A DNA stretch of 64,000 nt, taken from the NCBI GenBank assembly GCA_025618425.1, contig CM046836.1:11090061-11154060 (forward strand), in the 5' to 3' direction. This document shows positions 1-11,312 of this stretch, in pieces. The DNA is from Heliocidaris tuberculata (lineage: Eukaryota > Echinodermata > Echinoidea > Camarodonta > Echinometridae). The position numbers and the translations under genes are program-made. The notes under the pieces are model-generated. The model was not told where the DNA came from. It made no database searches and saw nothing but the letters and a program-made list of their open reading frames with translations. The first letter of the stretch is position 1, and the number at the start of each line of letters is the position of its first letter.

Positions 1-764
1 GCGGGGGGTGGTCCAACACCCCCTTTGTAGTGTAAACCCTAATCATCAAGTTATTTCTAGTACGGGTTTCTTTTTGGATTTTTTTGTGTGGTAATCTCAG
101 TTTACTGCGACAAAATGCGGATAGCCATCGAAATGTATATTGAAAATTGTTTTAGAATTCGATGAGATTTTATCAATTTTGAGTAAGCGGCAGTCCACAC
201 GACCATCCCTCCAATCAGGGACGGAATGGCCATGGGAAGTAAGGAGAGTTTTCCTCACGGGCTGGTCAATATTTTGGTTTAAAAAGGCAGGTCATACAAA
301 AAAGGACCAGTCAACAACAAACAGCTAGGGCCGGTCGCTCCGAAATTCCCCAATTTTAATCCCAGTCCGTACCTGCCTCCAATAGCTAGATTATATAGCT
401 AACTTAAAGGTTTATTTGTTTTACCTTGCTCTTCATGCTCTTTGGGACCATCAAATGTATTTTTACAAGACATTCTAAGCACACATATTGGTGTTGTTTC
501 CAGCACAGGGTTGAGCAAAAGCTCTCTCCTCCCAATAAATAAATAAAAATAAGTAAATAGAAATAAACTTGCATGTAGCTCACATATACCTTTGGAGGCG
601 GAAGGGGGGGGGGGGGGTGGCAGCACCCCCTTCAGTTGTATTCTGGTAGCACTAAGGAAAACCCCCAGTGATAACATTGATGTATTTTTTATTGTTAGAG
701 AATTTTAGAGTGAAAAGGGACTCAATTTTTTATTGGCGTTATTTTTTTTAATTTATATTTTTTT

Positions 765-830
765 GCTTGTCAGAAAATTTTCGGACTTGTCTCCCCTTTC
801 TCCCGCTAAAGAATCCTGGATCCGCCACTG
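765..830 (+). repeat. hAT-like repeat end with GCTTGTCAGA module
   Basis: The segment starts with GCTTGTCAGAAAATTTT and ends CTGGATCCGCCACTG. Read on the minus strand, that end is CAGTGGCGGATCCAG, a typical hAT-type terminus (CAGNGGCG). The same module occurs at 10063, 18562, 25384, 30790, 32820 and 44395, so it marks a dispersed non-autonomous family. The left terminus of this copy was not located. Confidence 0.5.
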
Positions 831-966
831 GCGGGGATGACTTTCTATCCTCAGCACTTCCCGTGAAAAATATCTCCAAGGATCCTGGTAGCCCTAGTAT
901 AGTCAAGGATTGTAATTCCGAACAGATTGCATTACCGAACGTGTACGTGTACGTGTGCCTAAAATG

Positions 967-1002
967 GGTTTTCATACGCGTGGGATTACGCGTATGAAAA
1001 CC
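967..1002. repeat. Perfect 15-bp stem hairpin
   Basis: GGTTTTCATACGCGT at 967-981 is followed by a 6-nt loop and the exact reverse complement at 988-1002. It sits about 575 bp upstream of the first P450. It may belong to a larger decayed fold-back element, because ACCGAACGTGT-like sequence lies on one side and its inverse near 1042 on the other. No function is claimed. Confidence 0.75.
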
Positions 1003-1575
1003 ACACTATTGAAACAAAGGTTGTCTTTTTCCCATAGGTTTCACACGTTCGGAAATACAGTACCTTTTGCAAGGGACCAAAACGCCGCGTCGTTGGGAAG
1101 GGGTTCACTCGGAAGGGAATATCGTATTAAATCTACGTTGTCTTTTTAAAATTCCATCAACTTCTTTTTTTGTAGGACTTTGAGCATTCATTATGTATAG
1201 TTTGACAGATATTCGTTTCATATTTTATTTGCTATCGTTGATTTTCTGAAAAGTGTTCGGACACTGGATCAACCACCATATATTGCGCCCCTCCTCCAGG
1301 GAAAGAATCCCGCCCACATATCTATCTCTGGAACAGCCACTGCATATTGTGCAGGCTGATCATGAACCCATTAAAATTATGTATCTTAAAACTAGCAACA
1401 CACCTTTTCAGAGTTGAATAACTAACATCACTTCATGGACCTTGAACTGATCAAAAATGTGATTAATAGCCAGCCTCTTCAGCATATACTTCACAGCGAC
1501 TAAAGTGTAATAGCTTGTGACCACCTTATGCCTGAGATATATCATATTGATTGCTGAAAATGTAAAGAACTCGCA

Positions 1576-3147
1576 ATGGAGAAAAGAATGCCGGAATATG
1601 TGGGTGATAATCATCCTTTGAATTCAGTATCAATCACCACTTATCTAGTGGTGATTAGCACGTCAATTCTCATCGCTCGATATTGGATTAATGCAAAACA
1701 GGAAAGTGAAAAGGTGGCTAAAAGTGGAGGGCGTCCACTACCCGGCCCATGGGGAATTCCTGTCTTTGGTAACATGCTCTCTTTGGACCAAAACGGTCCA
1801 CATTTATCCTTGATGAAGCTGGCAAAGGCTTATGGTAATGTCTTCAAGATCCAGCTTGGCAGTCGACCTGTACTAGTTTTGAACGGGTTAAAGGCGATTC
1901 AAGAGGCCTTGATCAAGCAACCGCTTGCCTTTGCGGGTCGCCCAAATCTGTTTACCTTCAATGTGATTAACAACACCAACGTCTACGGCCCGTCACTGGC
2001 TTTTAGCACGTACAGTGAGCAATGGAAGCTCCATCGGAAGCTTGCGGAGACTTCACTTCGACACTTTACCGCTGGAAGACAGGTCCAGTTCCTTGAGAGT
2101 GTTGTCGAAGACGAGGCAAAAGAGCTTGTTCAACACCTGAAAGTCTCTGACCGTGAAAGTGGTGTTTGCATTAGAGGTCTGCTGCGTTTGTCAATGAGCA
2201 ATATCATCCTGTGGTATTTGTTGAGTAAGCGTTTGTCCTATACAGACAAGAAGCTTATCAAACTCCTAGGTTATGCAGACAGATTCACGAAGGCAACTGG
2301 AAATGGAAATCCTGTAGACTTCCTACCATGGCTGAGATTTATCTCAACAAAGAGTACGACGGGTTTAAAGAAATGGCAAGCACATTTCGGGAAAATGTTA
2401 GGTGCAATTATTGAGGAACATCACGCCCTTTATGAGCAGGGTTCTGAGAGGGACATAATGGATTACATCGTTACTGCCGGTATGAACAGCGGGGAGGAAG
2501 AACTTAAACGTTTGGGTTTGGCAGGAAAGACACTCCTTCAAACTGCCTATGACTTTTTCGGGGCAGGATTTGAAACTACTTCGACAACTTTGGAGTGGAC
2601 CGTCCTGTATATGACTTCTTACCCACATGTTCAGTCTGAGGTCCAGTGCGAGATCGATGAAGCTGTTGGTCGTAAGCGTTTGCCAACACTGAATGACCGT
2701 GACAACCTACCGTTGACGCAATCATGCCTTCTGGAAATCCAGCGTCATGCATCAGTTACCCCTTTCGCCGTTCCCCATAGCACCACTAAGGACACTCTAC
2801 TCGACGGATACTATGTTCCTGAGGACATGGTAGTCTTCGTCAACCTTTACTCAGCTCACTTTGACCCCGTTGTTTGGCACAAACCGGAAGTCTTCAACCC
2901 CCGTCGTTTCCTAGCTCAGGACGGAACACTAGAGGAGGAAAAGGCGAAACGTGTGATTCCGTTCAGTCTAGGTCGAAGAAAGTGCATCGGATCAGATTTG
3001 GCCCAAATCAACCTTTTCATCTATTTTACCACACTCATACACCAACTAAAATTCAGTTGTCCAAACGGTCAGAAAGTGAGTCTTGAATCTACTTATGGGC
3101 TCGTTAGACGCCCGAGAGAATTCAACGTGCTGGTTTGCCCGAGATGA
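1576..3147 (+). CDS. CYP1-like cytochrome P450, group A, copy 1
   Basis: Complete single-exon frame of 523 residues, predicted to be a heme-thiolate monooxygenase of P450 clan 2 that receives electrons from NADPH-P450 reductase at the ER. An N-terminal membrane anchor lies at about 19-36 and the hinge LPGPWGIP at 54-61. The C-helix W150xxxR154 matches the heme-propionate contact. The I-helix reads GAGFET with Thr334. ExxR is E387-R390, PRRFL stands in for PERF, and the heme loop FSLGRRKCIG has Cys470. The PHSTT stretch after ExxR and the overall length (human CYP1s are 512-543 aa) favour a CYP1-like assignment over other clan-2 families. The first ATG (1576) has G at -3 and +4 and a length matching its paralogues. 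It is closest by eye to the genes at 20170 and 25782. A fold-back element begins about 40 bp after the stop. The substrate is unknown. Confidence 0.93.
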   Translation: MEKRMPEYVGDNHPLNSVSITTYLVVISTSILIARYWINAKQESEKVAKSGGRPLPGPWGIPVFGNMLSLDQNGPHLSLMKLAKAYGNVFKIQLGSRPVLVLNGLKAIQEALIKQPLAFAGRPNLFTFNVINNTNVYGPSLAFSTYSEQWKLHRKLAETSLRHFTAGRQVQFLESVVEDEAKELVQHLKVSDRESGVCIRGLLRLSMSNIILWYLLSKRLSYTDKKLIKLLGYADRFTKATGNGNPVDFLPWLRFISTKSTTGLKKWQAHFGKMLGAIIEEHHALYEQGSERDIMDYIVTAGMNSGEEELKRLGLAGKTLLQTAYDFFGAGFETTSTTLEWTVLYMTSYPHVQSEVQCEIDEAVGRKRLPTLNDRDNLPLTQSCLLEIQRHASVTPFAVPHSTTKDTLLDGYYVPEDMVVFVNLYSAHFDPVVWHKPEVFNPRRFLAQDGTLEEEKAKRVIPFSLGRRKCIGSDLAQINLFIYFTTLIHQLKFSCPNGQKVSLESTYGLVRRPREFNVLVCPR

Positions 3148-3164
3148 TAGGGTGTGATGTATAA

Positions 3165-3187
3165 GGGGGGGGGGGGGGGGGGGGGGG
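3165..3187 (+). repeat. G23 homopolymer
   Basis: Uninterrupted run of 23 G just after the stop codon of the first P450, bordering the fold-back element that starts at 3191. Such runs recur beside mobile elements across this window (19216, 25346, 33356, 38164, 61606). The length may be affected by assembly error. Confidence 0.9.
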
Positions 3188-3190
3188 TAC

Positions 3191-3574
3191 TCGTTTTTCC
3201 GAAGATCCATAATTCCGAAGGTTCGTTATTCCGAAACACAAATTCCCCATAGCAGGGGGTTCATAATTCCGAACATTTGATGCATTATTCAGAAGGTTTG
3301 TTATTCCAAAGGTTCGTAATTCCGAAAATGAAAAAGGGTTCATAATTCCGAAGGTTCTTGATTTCGAAAACGCAATAGAGCCCCTACAGAACTTTTCGGA
3401 ATTACGAAGCTTCGGAAATATGAACCCTTTTTCATTTTCAGAATTATGAACCCTATTTCATTTTCGGAATTACGAACTGTCGGAGTAACGAACCTTCGGA
3501 AATACGAACCTTCGGAAATACGAACCTTCTGGAAAAAACGAAACCTTCGGAATTATGAACCTTCGGAAAAACGA
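3191..3574. mobile_element. TTCGGAATTACGAACC fold-back repeat element
   Basis: The element is built almost wholly from degenerate copies of TTCGGAATTACGAACC. The left half carries the motif in one orientation and the right half in the other. The outer ends match as an inverted repeat: TCGTTTTTCCGAAG at 3191-3204 and its exact complement at 3561-3574. No transposase is encoded. It resembles a non-autonomous fold-back element or MITE and may form the 3' flank or UTR of the upstream P450. Confidence 0.75.
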
Positions 3575-3635
3575 CATGTAACCGATGTATGTACGACTTA
3601 TCGTAATTTCTTCCTCATGAATGATCTCTTTATAA

Positions 3636-3672
<37 letters not shown>

Positions 3673-4146
3673 TACATAATAGGGTTTTTTCGTGTTATCC
3701 TTTCATTAGGTGATTGGTTTGCATTTCATCGTTGATTATTTTTGATTAATTTGGGAAGCTCAAACGTCTAGGCCTATGTATGTCATTTTTCAGTTGATCC
3801 TAAATAGCCTACGATATGTTTGGCAGTAGACAGTATGGTTTTCTGAATTGTTTTTCATAATAACATCATCTATTAAAAGTTGTACATATATATTAAAAAT
3901 ATTTTCTCTTAATTAATATTTGGGAATCTACAAAAATGGAATACATTTTTTCAAAATAATTAATGTACAGTACAATTGTAAATATGGTATTGGTGTTGCG
4001 TTATCGGTTAACCAGTTACTGCTTTTGTAATGAGAATATTTTCTTAATATAAAAAAAAAATAAATCCTCAAGCAAGGGCTTCGTTGTATTACTTATACCC
4101 CAGCAAAGCATTTTTTTGATAATTCATGCATGTAAAAGAAATCTAA

Positions 4147-4148
<2 letters not shown>

Positions 4149-4223
<75 letters not shown>

Positions 4224-4224
4224 T
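4149..4224. repeat. (AT)n/(AC)n microsatellite
   Basis: About 60 bp of pure AT dinucleotides run into a short CA stretch. A second tract of the same composition lies at about 4460-4510, a possible source of replication slippage or cruciform formation. Confidence 0.9.
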
Positions 4225-4456
4225 GTATTATACATACTTATATATAAATACAATTGTACGCAAAGCCAATATGGCGTGGTCTACTCCTTAGACTATTTTT
4301 ACGGAAATGCCGAAATAAATTCAATTTGCTCTAAATTTGCAAACTTTTAAACTTATGTCTTTGAACAACTTGGTGGGTATGTGAATTGAATTGAATTTTA
4401 TTAAACATCATTGATTTACTTCAATATTCTGTTCATAGACATATAACAGAGTGTAT

Positions 4457-4506
<50 letters not shown>

Positions 4507-5858
4507 TATAACAAAATATAGATACAAATATTTTGCAGTGTATAACAGAATGTCAAATGGAAGGTAAATACAAAAATAATACAATGCCATATATTGGCAG
4601 TGAATTCATAATAATTTAGGATAGTATCCTAAAAGATATTGTATTATGTTTTACATGCATATATAAGGAAAATGTACACTCAAAGCTTTGAAATTTAGTC
4701 TTTTCTTTTATCTACCTGAAATCATAAATATATTAAGTAGGTGTTAACAAGAAATATAAGTCATAATATATCCCCCAAAATATGCATGTCAAGATATAAA
4801 TAGAATAGATCTGTAAATGATGGTTACCTAGGACAAAAGATAAGGTATTTTCAGAAGATGTAGATACAGAGAAGGTAATAGAGCATAACAAAATAGATCA
4901 TAGAGCATAATACAAAAATGTAAAGTAAGTACAGGGAAGGCAATAGTGACCAATTTCATCTGAACTACATGAGATAATGATACAGTCATGTACATTAAAT
5001 AAAGCTATGTTAAAGAATGCTGTAAGTCATTAGTGTAAGTACAAAGACAGTAATTTAATGAGTTTGCTTTGTCTATCTAGACGTGTATCCATGTACTTGA
5101 CAACTGTCAGCCAAATTTAGTAAAAAGAGGTGACGTCATCGCGAAGCATTAATGCATTACTTGTATAACATACATTACTCACAATTGGCAATGGTCTAAA
5201 AATGACGGCAATGAAATTCTCTTTAAATGGATACCATACACGATGTGGTACGGTCACACTGAAAATTTTCAGTAATCGCTTTTGAAGGCAGGTCGCAATA
5301 TATGGATTCCGCAGGCCAGGGTTTCCGCTCAATTGTTACACGTATTGGTTATGACGTCATCTTTCAGACAGCTTTTTGCCTCCTTTTGAATCTTTATTTG
5401 TATTGAAATTTTGCAGGCACATTCTGGGTGGCCAACCACAGGACAATTTGAAGCCGGATTTTAAAAATAGGTCAAGCGTGACATTTTAGACGCCATTTTA
5501 TCCTTTAAAAAACACATACATCAGTAACATCACATCCTTTAAATGGATTATCATACAAAGATGAGAGTAGTCTTACAATCATGGCTATGAAATGCTCTTT
5601 CCAATTATACCAAATACACCACATAAAGACACAGATAAAGTCAAGTTTATAGCAATAAAATTCATTTCAGAACACTCCATTTGAGGACGTGTTCTTTAAT
5701 CTATCTACCTCCTCCTATTTATAACTTCCCTCTTGTAAAGGTGAAATGAACAAGAATAGCAAGAAATAATCCAGGCACAACCATTTCTTTTCGCGGCCGG
5801 GGGGTACACGACTAGCCTTTACTCATTATCATGATTATTTGCTATATACATTTTTATT

Positions 5859-6160
5859 TCATCTTCTCTGTTTACCTTTCCAAGTGCTATTCTTTGTTTT
5901 TTCTCAGTGTATCATTTTCTTTTTCTAATCATTTTATCACCTCCTCTTTCTACTTCTCCATATGTTATTCTTTTTCCCTCCTGCTATCATCTCCTCTTTT
6001 TACCTTTCCTTATGTTATTCTTTGTTTTCATCATTCTGTCATCTCCTTTTTTCACACTGTGCATTTTTTTCTCCCATCTTATCTTTATATCTCATTTTAG
6101 GTTATTATTTATTTTCTCCTTCTCTCGTCTTATCTTATTTCTTGTTTTACCATGAATTTC
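5859..6160. repeat. Degenerate CT-rich ~55-bp tandem repeat
   Basis: Successive units share a core like TTACCTTTCC..TATGTTATTCTTTG followed by ATCATCTCCTC, spaced about 55 bp apart, with 4-5 diverged units visible. Its complement-like composition reappears at about 41520-41680, so the block may belong to a dispersed element. Short reading frames across it are low-complexity artefacts. Confidence 0.5.
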
Positions 6161-6981
6161 TTTATATTTCACCTGTCATCTGCTCAAAGAAATAGAAAAT
6201 ACGAACGTCACTGCATTTATATCGTTCTAATACGATTGCAATTCTAGTTGTAAATCAAATCTGTTTTGACGGTATCATTTGTTTTTTGTGACCCCAAATT
6301 ACCTTGTGCCTGAAAATGTGTCTTGGGTTAGTAGATCGGCACAGAGATGACAGTAATTCATGTTGAGTTAGTGAGGTAATCCTATTTTCACTAAATCATC
6401 TGTAAAGTAGGCCCACACGTTGATATTTTTGTAACACTTTGAAAACTTTTCTTAAACTGTTGAATGGAACGAAGTGAGCATTAAAGTGATAATATAAAGA
6501 AAAATAGGGAGTTGTAGCATGACACAGAACACTATTTCTCATCATTTGAATGGGTTTATCGGCTATACAAGAATACTTAACCAAAAGGTTCCATCATGGT
6601 AAAGTAGACATTAGTTGAACACATGTCCATGAAAGGTCTGACCTTTATAGCTACTATACGCTATATAGGTTATAAGGATTATTGTATGCGGTTAAGGAAT
6701 ACGAACACAATATTTTTTTTTGACATATTATTTTTTTCTTTTTTACATGGTCAGTTAGCGTGTATGAATCGTGAATAAAAGCTCTTTCATCGCTTTCATA
6801 AAAGGCTGATTGTCCGAAGAAAAGCTCCCTATATGAAGTAGGCCTATTTTCGAAGGGTTTTATATTGTGACGTGCATCGTCGTCCCATTTATTCATAAAG
6901 AAAGCACTGGGCAGATAACAACTAGGCCTACTGGGTTGAGCTGTGAAAATTCATCTCGACTGAAACGTTTTACTCGGTGCC

Positions 6982-8562
6982 ATGGAGAAGAACTTGCCAA
7001 AAACTCAGGATGATAATCATTTCTTCAATTCGGTGTCAGTCACCACTTATGTAGTGCTAATTACCACATCAATTTTCGTCGCTCGATACTGGATGAATAG
7101 AAAAAGGGAGAGTGAGAAGGTGGCAAGAAGTGGAGGGCGTTTACTTCCTGGCCCATGGGGACTCCCTGTGATTGGTAACATGCTGTCCTTGGACAAAAAT
7201 TGCCCACATCTTTCCTTGATGAAACTGGCAAAGGTCTATGGAAATATCTACAAGATCCAGTTAGGCAGTCGACCTGTCCTCGTTCTAAATGGCCTCGAAG
7301 CGATTAAGGAGGGCTTGATAAAGCAAGCTGGCGTTTTTGCGGGTCGCCCAGACCTGTTCACCTTCAATCTCATCAACGGAATGAGCATGTACGGACCGTC
7401 GCTTATCTTTAGAACATGTAGCGATCAGTGGAAGCTCCACCGACAACTCGCCGAGACGTCGATCCGGCACTTCACGCAAGGCAATCAAGTCCAGTTCCTA
7501 GAGAGTGTTGCAAAAGGGGAAGCCGAAGAACTTGTAAGACACCTGGGCTATTTCACACTTGAGCAGCGGTTAGACATTAGGCGTCTACTGCGTTTGTCCG
7601 TCACCAACATCCTCCTTTGGTATATGTTCAGTAAGCGTAGCTCCTATGGTGACAAGAGGCTTAACGAAATCCTGAATTTGACTGACCAATTCAAAAAACC
7701 TTCCGGAAGTGGAAGTCCCGTAGACTTTTTGCCCTGGCTGAGATTCATTCCTACCAAATCTACGACCGACTTGAAGGAATATCGAAAGAAGTTTGGGGAA
7801 ATTTTAAGTAGATATATTGACGAACATGACGCACAATATAGGCCAGGATCTGAACGAGATATCATAGATTATCTCATTACTACCGGCTACAACAGTGGAG
7901 AAGAAGAACTGAAACGTTTGGAATTGGCCGGAAAGGCACTCTACCAAAGTGCTTTTGACTTTTTCCCGGCAGGAACAGAGACAATTTTGGCAACGTTGGA
8001 GTGGATCATGGTCTACATGGCTACTCACCCCAATGTTCAATTTGACGTCCAGTCTGAGATCGATAAGGTTGTTGGTGGGGATCGTTTGCCAACACTGAAC
8101 GACCGTGCCAACCTACCTTTGACACAATCATGCCTTCTTGAAATCCAGCGTCATGCAGCAGCCGTTCCTTTTGCTGTTCCTCACAGCACGACCAAAGATA
8201 CGGTTCTCGACGGATACTACGTTCCAAAGGACATGTTAGTCTTTGTCAGCCTGTACTCAGCTCACTTTGATCCCGAGGTTTGGCACCAACCCGAAGTCTT
8301 TGACCCTCGTCGTTTCTTAGCTCAGGACGGAACACTGGACGAGGAAAAGGTGAAACTTGCAATACCCTTTAGTCTTGGTCCTCGACGGTGTGTGGGATCA
8401 GATCTAGCGCGAATCAAGCTTTTTATTTACTTCGCTACACTCCTGCATCAACTAAACTTCAGATGTCCGGATGGTCTGAAAGCGAGTCTCGAGGCTAATT
8501 ACGAGTTCCCAAGACGCCCCAAGGAGTTCAACGTGCAGATCGTACCGAGATCGACGTCATAG
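6982..8562 (+). CDS. CYP1-like cytochrome P450, group B, copy 1
   Basis: Complete intronless frame of 526 residues with all P450 landmarks. The anchor is at about 19-36, the hinge LPGPWGLP at 54-61, W150xxxR154 (QWKLHR) in the C-helix, EIQR as ExxR, and heme loop FSLGPRRCVG with Cys470. The I-helix is FFPAGTET. Thr334 is kept, but a Pro replaces the usual Gly before AG, which may change the helix kink. The protein ends VPRSTS, three residues longer than group A and shared with the gene at 11313. The start ATG has a strong context (GTGCCATGG). The flanks for at least 250 bp downstream and ~40 bp upstream are recognisably homologous to those of the 11313 gene, so the pair arose by tandem duplication including UTRs. 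The likely role is an ER monooxygenase of unknown substrate. Confidence 0.93.
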   Translation: MEKNLPKTQDDNHFFNSVSVTTYVVLITTSIFVARYWMNRKRESEKVARSGGRLLPGPWGLPVIGNMLSLDKNCPHLSLMKLAKVYGNIYKIQLGSRPVLVLNGLEAIKEGLIKQAGVFAGRPDLFTFNLINGMSMYGPSLIFRTCSDQWKLHRQLAETSIRHFTQGNQVQFLESVAKGEAEELVRHLGYFTLEQRLDIRRLLRLSVTNILLWYMFSKRSSYGDKRLNEILNLTDQFKKPSGSGSPVDFLPWLRFIPTKSTTDLKEYRKKFGEILSRYIDEHDAQYRPGSERDIIDYLITTGYNSGEEELKRLELAGKALYQSAFDFFPAGTETILATLEWIMVYMATHPNVQFDVQSEIDKVVGGDRLPTLNDRANLPLTQSCLLEIQRHAAAVPFAVPHSTTKDTVLDGYYVPKDMLVFVSLYSAHFDPEVWHQPEVFDPRRFLAQDGTLDEEKVKLAIPFSLGPRRCVGSDLARIKLFIYFATLLHQLNFRCPDGLKASLEANYEFPRRPKEFNVQIVPRSTS

Positions 8563-9248
8563 AATTTGATGTATGATGCCCTTCTCATTTTGTACTCGGA
8601 ATACACACAATCGTGGAGCACAATTTTGTAGGCCTACCTCTACAGTATAATAGTTTGTGTATTATTGCATTAAGACTTGCGATGGCAGTCACTTTTAATA
8701 TGCAAAGAAATTGCCCTCATATGAATTAATTTCCTGGTCGATTTTCGTGCTCTTGTATGATATTCTCATGCTTAACCATCAAGGATTTTTTCGCCTCATC
8801 CATCTTTTAGGATAATTGGCCTAGCTATTGTGTTTTGATGTAAATCGTAATTCCATATGGATTTGTTGCTAAAAATACATATTATGGGCAAGTCCAAGCT
8901 ATTTTGTCCCGTACGTTACCGCCCACATGTTCAATGCTGTATGGTTTTTTCTGGTTTACTGACTAACATTCAAAAAGAACACACGCACAGATACAAAGTG
9001 CTTTGTACAATCGCGCGATATAATATTGCACAGAAACAAAACAGAACAATGTAGGCCGGCAATGTTAAGGGCAAATGTTTTCATTTCAATTCTATTGTCA
9101 TGCAAAACTTCCTTGATTTTCAGAGCCAAATGCCAAATAAATCACGAGGTCGGTTCTCAATACACAAAAACTGTAAAGTGGTACCATTTTTCATAGTTTT
9201 GGATCTTGTTATGTAGAAAGATGTTTAAACTGCTCATGCGTAAAATTA

Positions 9249-9824
9249 AAGGGCAATCCAACCTTCCTAAAAATCTGATTTGTGCAGAAAAATAAGAGAA
9301 ACGGGCTGGTAAAAATGTAAGAAAGAAATCGGACAAAGATTAAGAAAGTTATGAATGTTTGAAATGTGAGATCACTGCATCTATGCGAATCTCAAATTGG
9401 CAGTTTTGTGAATCAATTGTGACGTATTCACTGTCAACTCTCCCATTTGTCGTACACCAGAATATCATTAAATTCCGGTTTTCTCCTGTGCGCCGTTTCC
9501 CTCGGGGACAGTACTCAAAATATATTGTAGGTAGCACATTGTTATAGGTCCTCAAAAAGAAAAAGATCCTACAGAGTTATACATTTTGAAAAACTGACAT
9601 TTTAGTCATTTTGTGTGTTGGAGTGAATGGGAAAGTTGACCGCCGCTACATCACAGTGATCGATTCGGCCAATTTGAAATTCCCATATGTGTAGTAATTA
9701 AAACTTTCAAAAAATCACAGCTTTCTCATTGTTTGTCCTATTTTGTTAAAACTCTCACCAATCTGCTCCTCTGATTTTTCAGCTTTCACAAAACGCAAAT
9801 TATCACAAAGGTTGGATTGCCCTT
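9249..9824. mobile_element. MITE/fold-back with AAGGGCAATCCAACCTT ends
   Basis: Perfect 17-bp inverted termini lie at 9249-9265 and 9808-9824. Weaker inverted similarity continues inward for some 100 bp (GAAATCGGACAAAG against its complement near the right end). There is no coding capacity. The target-site duplication is not clear. This is a non-autonomous DNA element of unassigned superfamily. Confidence 0.8.
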
Positions 9825-9959
9825 CAATTGTACAGGATCCCTATTACAAAATGCTGATATTTTTTCAATGCCTCTATGAGTAATCGAAGGAAGATGAAAA
9901 CATTTTTTTCTCTATTTTGATAAACATAACGTTAATCTTTCATAGACCATGCAGACCTG

Positions 9960-10180
9960 TGAGCTGCGGTGATGGGGATGCCTCAGAACCCCTTGGTTAT
10001 TTTCAGGAAGCACTATGGAGAAATCTTCAGAACCCCTAGTGGATCCCCCCCCCCCCCTTTTTGCCTGTCAGAGAATTTTGGTGTGAAAGGGCAACCCCCC
10101 CCCAAAAAAAAAAACACACCAAAAAAAAAACACCCTAAGCAACCCCTTTGACAAGAATGGATCCCAGGACCCTTGAATCG
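9960..10180 (+). repeat. Dispersed repeat with CTGTCAGAGAATTTTG module
   Basis: A C15 run, the module at 10063-10080 and A-rich tracts make up this repeat. It has the same organisation as the copies at 765, 18562 and 44395, and the complement at 25384. It is probably a decayed hAT-type non-autonomous element. Its ends were not defined. Confidence 0.45.
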
Positions 10181-10920
10181 TCTTTTTGAAAAATTTTAAT
10201 TGGACATTTCAGTAATTACATTATATGATTAATACAGACAATATGCAGTACAATATTTCTTGTATTACCGATGGCTACAGCCCGGTTATTCGATCGCCCG
10301 CGAGACCGACTCGCGGGACTTTTTGTTATTACTCAGATCATTTCAAACGGTCTATATTTTATCATATTGCACAAAAAAGACTATAAGCTTTAGTGCTACA
10401 TTTGTGTTATGTTCTTTTTATCACTTCTAATGTTTGTTTGATTTTATCTTGACACGTATTGTGATTATCAAAACATTATTTGTTTTAAAAGTGGTTTAAA
10501 ATTGCATTATTATGTTATTATTATATTTAATTTGCTAATTCTGTAATTCAAAACTCCTTAAAATGACACTGGTCACTCTATTCCACAGTGTGAAATAAGC
10601 ATCACTCCAATCATGAAATGAATCTGTAGATGGCGACTAATTCCTAATCATTACATTTTCAATTGAGTGGTTCCATCATAATTGCGCCAAAGAGAATTGA
10701 AAGTTTCCTCGCCTTTAAGCCTATGTTCATTCTCCTCCTTATAAATGAAATTCGTTAGTTAATGGAGTCTCCAGTTTGGAGTATGTAGAGCAGCCTCAGC
10801 GCCAGTTTGTTCAATACTTTGTATTGACTATTTCATTTCGATACCGTTTACGATGCAGACTTCTAACAAAGTCCACTAAGGAGTCAGCAACTTGCTCTTT
10901 TTATTTGTAGCCATGTCAAC

Positions 10921-11199
10921 CCTGAAATTCTGTTTTTACCAGGTAATGCTGACCTTGTAATATCCAGCTCGCTAGGTGATACATCTGAATAGAATATTAT
11001 TCTTTGATGTTTAGCAAGCGTGAATGCAGATAAAGCTTCAAATGCCTTGATAATATTGTGTTGGTGCTTGAATGATTTTTATTTCTGCGTATCTAGTAAG
11101 TACGTCATTAGGCCATCGAGGCGATTTGCATTGTTCCCCGCTTTCCTTCAATTCCTCAACAGATATTTCCCTTTATACATGTTTACTAAGTGTATTACC
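10921..11199 (+). repeat. Duplicated P450 upstream block, copy 1
   Basis: The block begins CCTGAAA..TTTACCAGGTAATGCTGA and includes AGGCCATCGAGGCGATT and TACATGTTTA. The same ordered motifs recur at 14689-14992. This copy ends about 110 bp before the P450 start at 11313 and may therefore contain that gene's promoter. The second copy has no P450 after it. Confidence 0.75.
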
Positions 11200-11312
11200 C
11201 TATATCAGGAATGACTACGCTGTCATAGCATAGTCATAGAAACACTTGTTGATATCAAGTGCTTTATTTGCATTGGGTTGTGCTGTGAAGTTTCATCTCA
11301 ACTGAAAAACTC

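Larger units (their letters stand above)
1..1575. other. 5' intergenic, repeat-rich
   Basis: No gene is supported here. The stretch holds G/C homopolymer runs (about 607-617), a copy of the dispersed GCTTGTCAGA module at 765-781, and a hAT-like right end (GGATCCGCCACTG) finishing near 830. A perfect 15-bp hairpin lies at 967-1002. The last ~200 bases before 1576 are the presumed promoter and leader of the first P450. I saw no convincing TATA box. Confidence 0.6.
3575..6981. other. Intergenic, AT-rich with microsatellites
   Basis: No gene is supported. It contains (TA)n tracts at about 3640-3668, 4149-4224 (ending in CA) and 4460-4510, and a pyrimidine-rich degenerate tandem repeat at about 5859-6160. 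The final ~60 bp share a leader-like segment with the region before the gene at 11313 (GCTGTGAA then TTCATCTC), so they are probably the 5' UTR or promoter of the second P450. Confidence 0.6.
8563..11312. other. Intergenic with one MITE and a repeat module
   Basis: 8563-8810 is the duplicated 3' flank shared with the next P450. 9249-9824 is a fold-back element. A C-rich and A-rich repeat with the CTGTCAGAGAATTTTG module lies at about 9960-10180. 10921-11199 is an upstream block that recurs at 14689-14992. The last ~45 bp before 11313 match the leader of the gene at 6982. No additional gene is supported. Confidence 0.6.
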
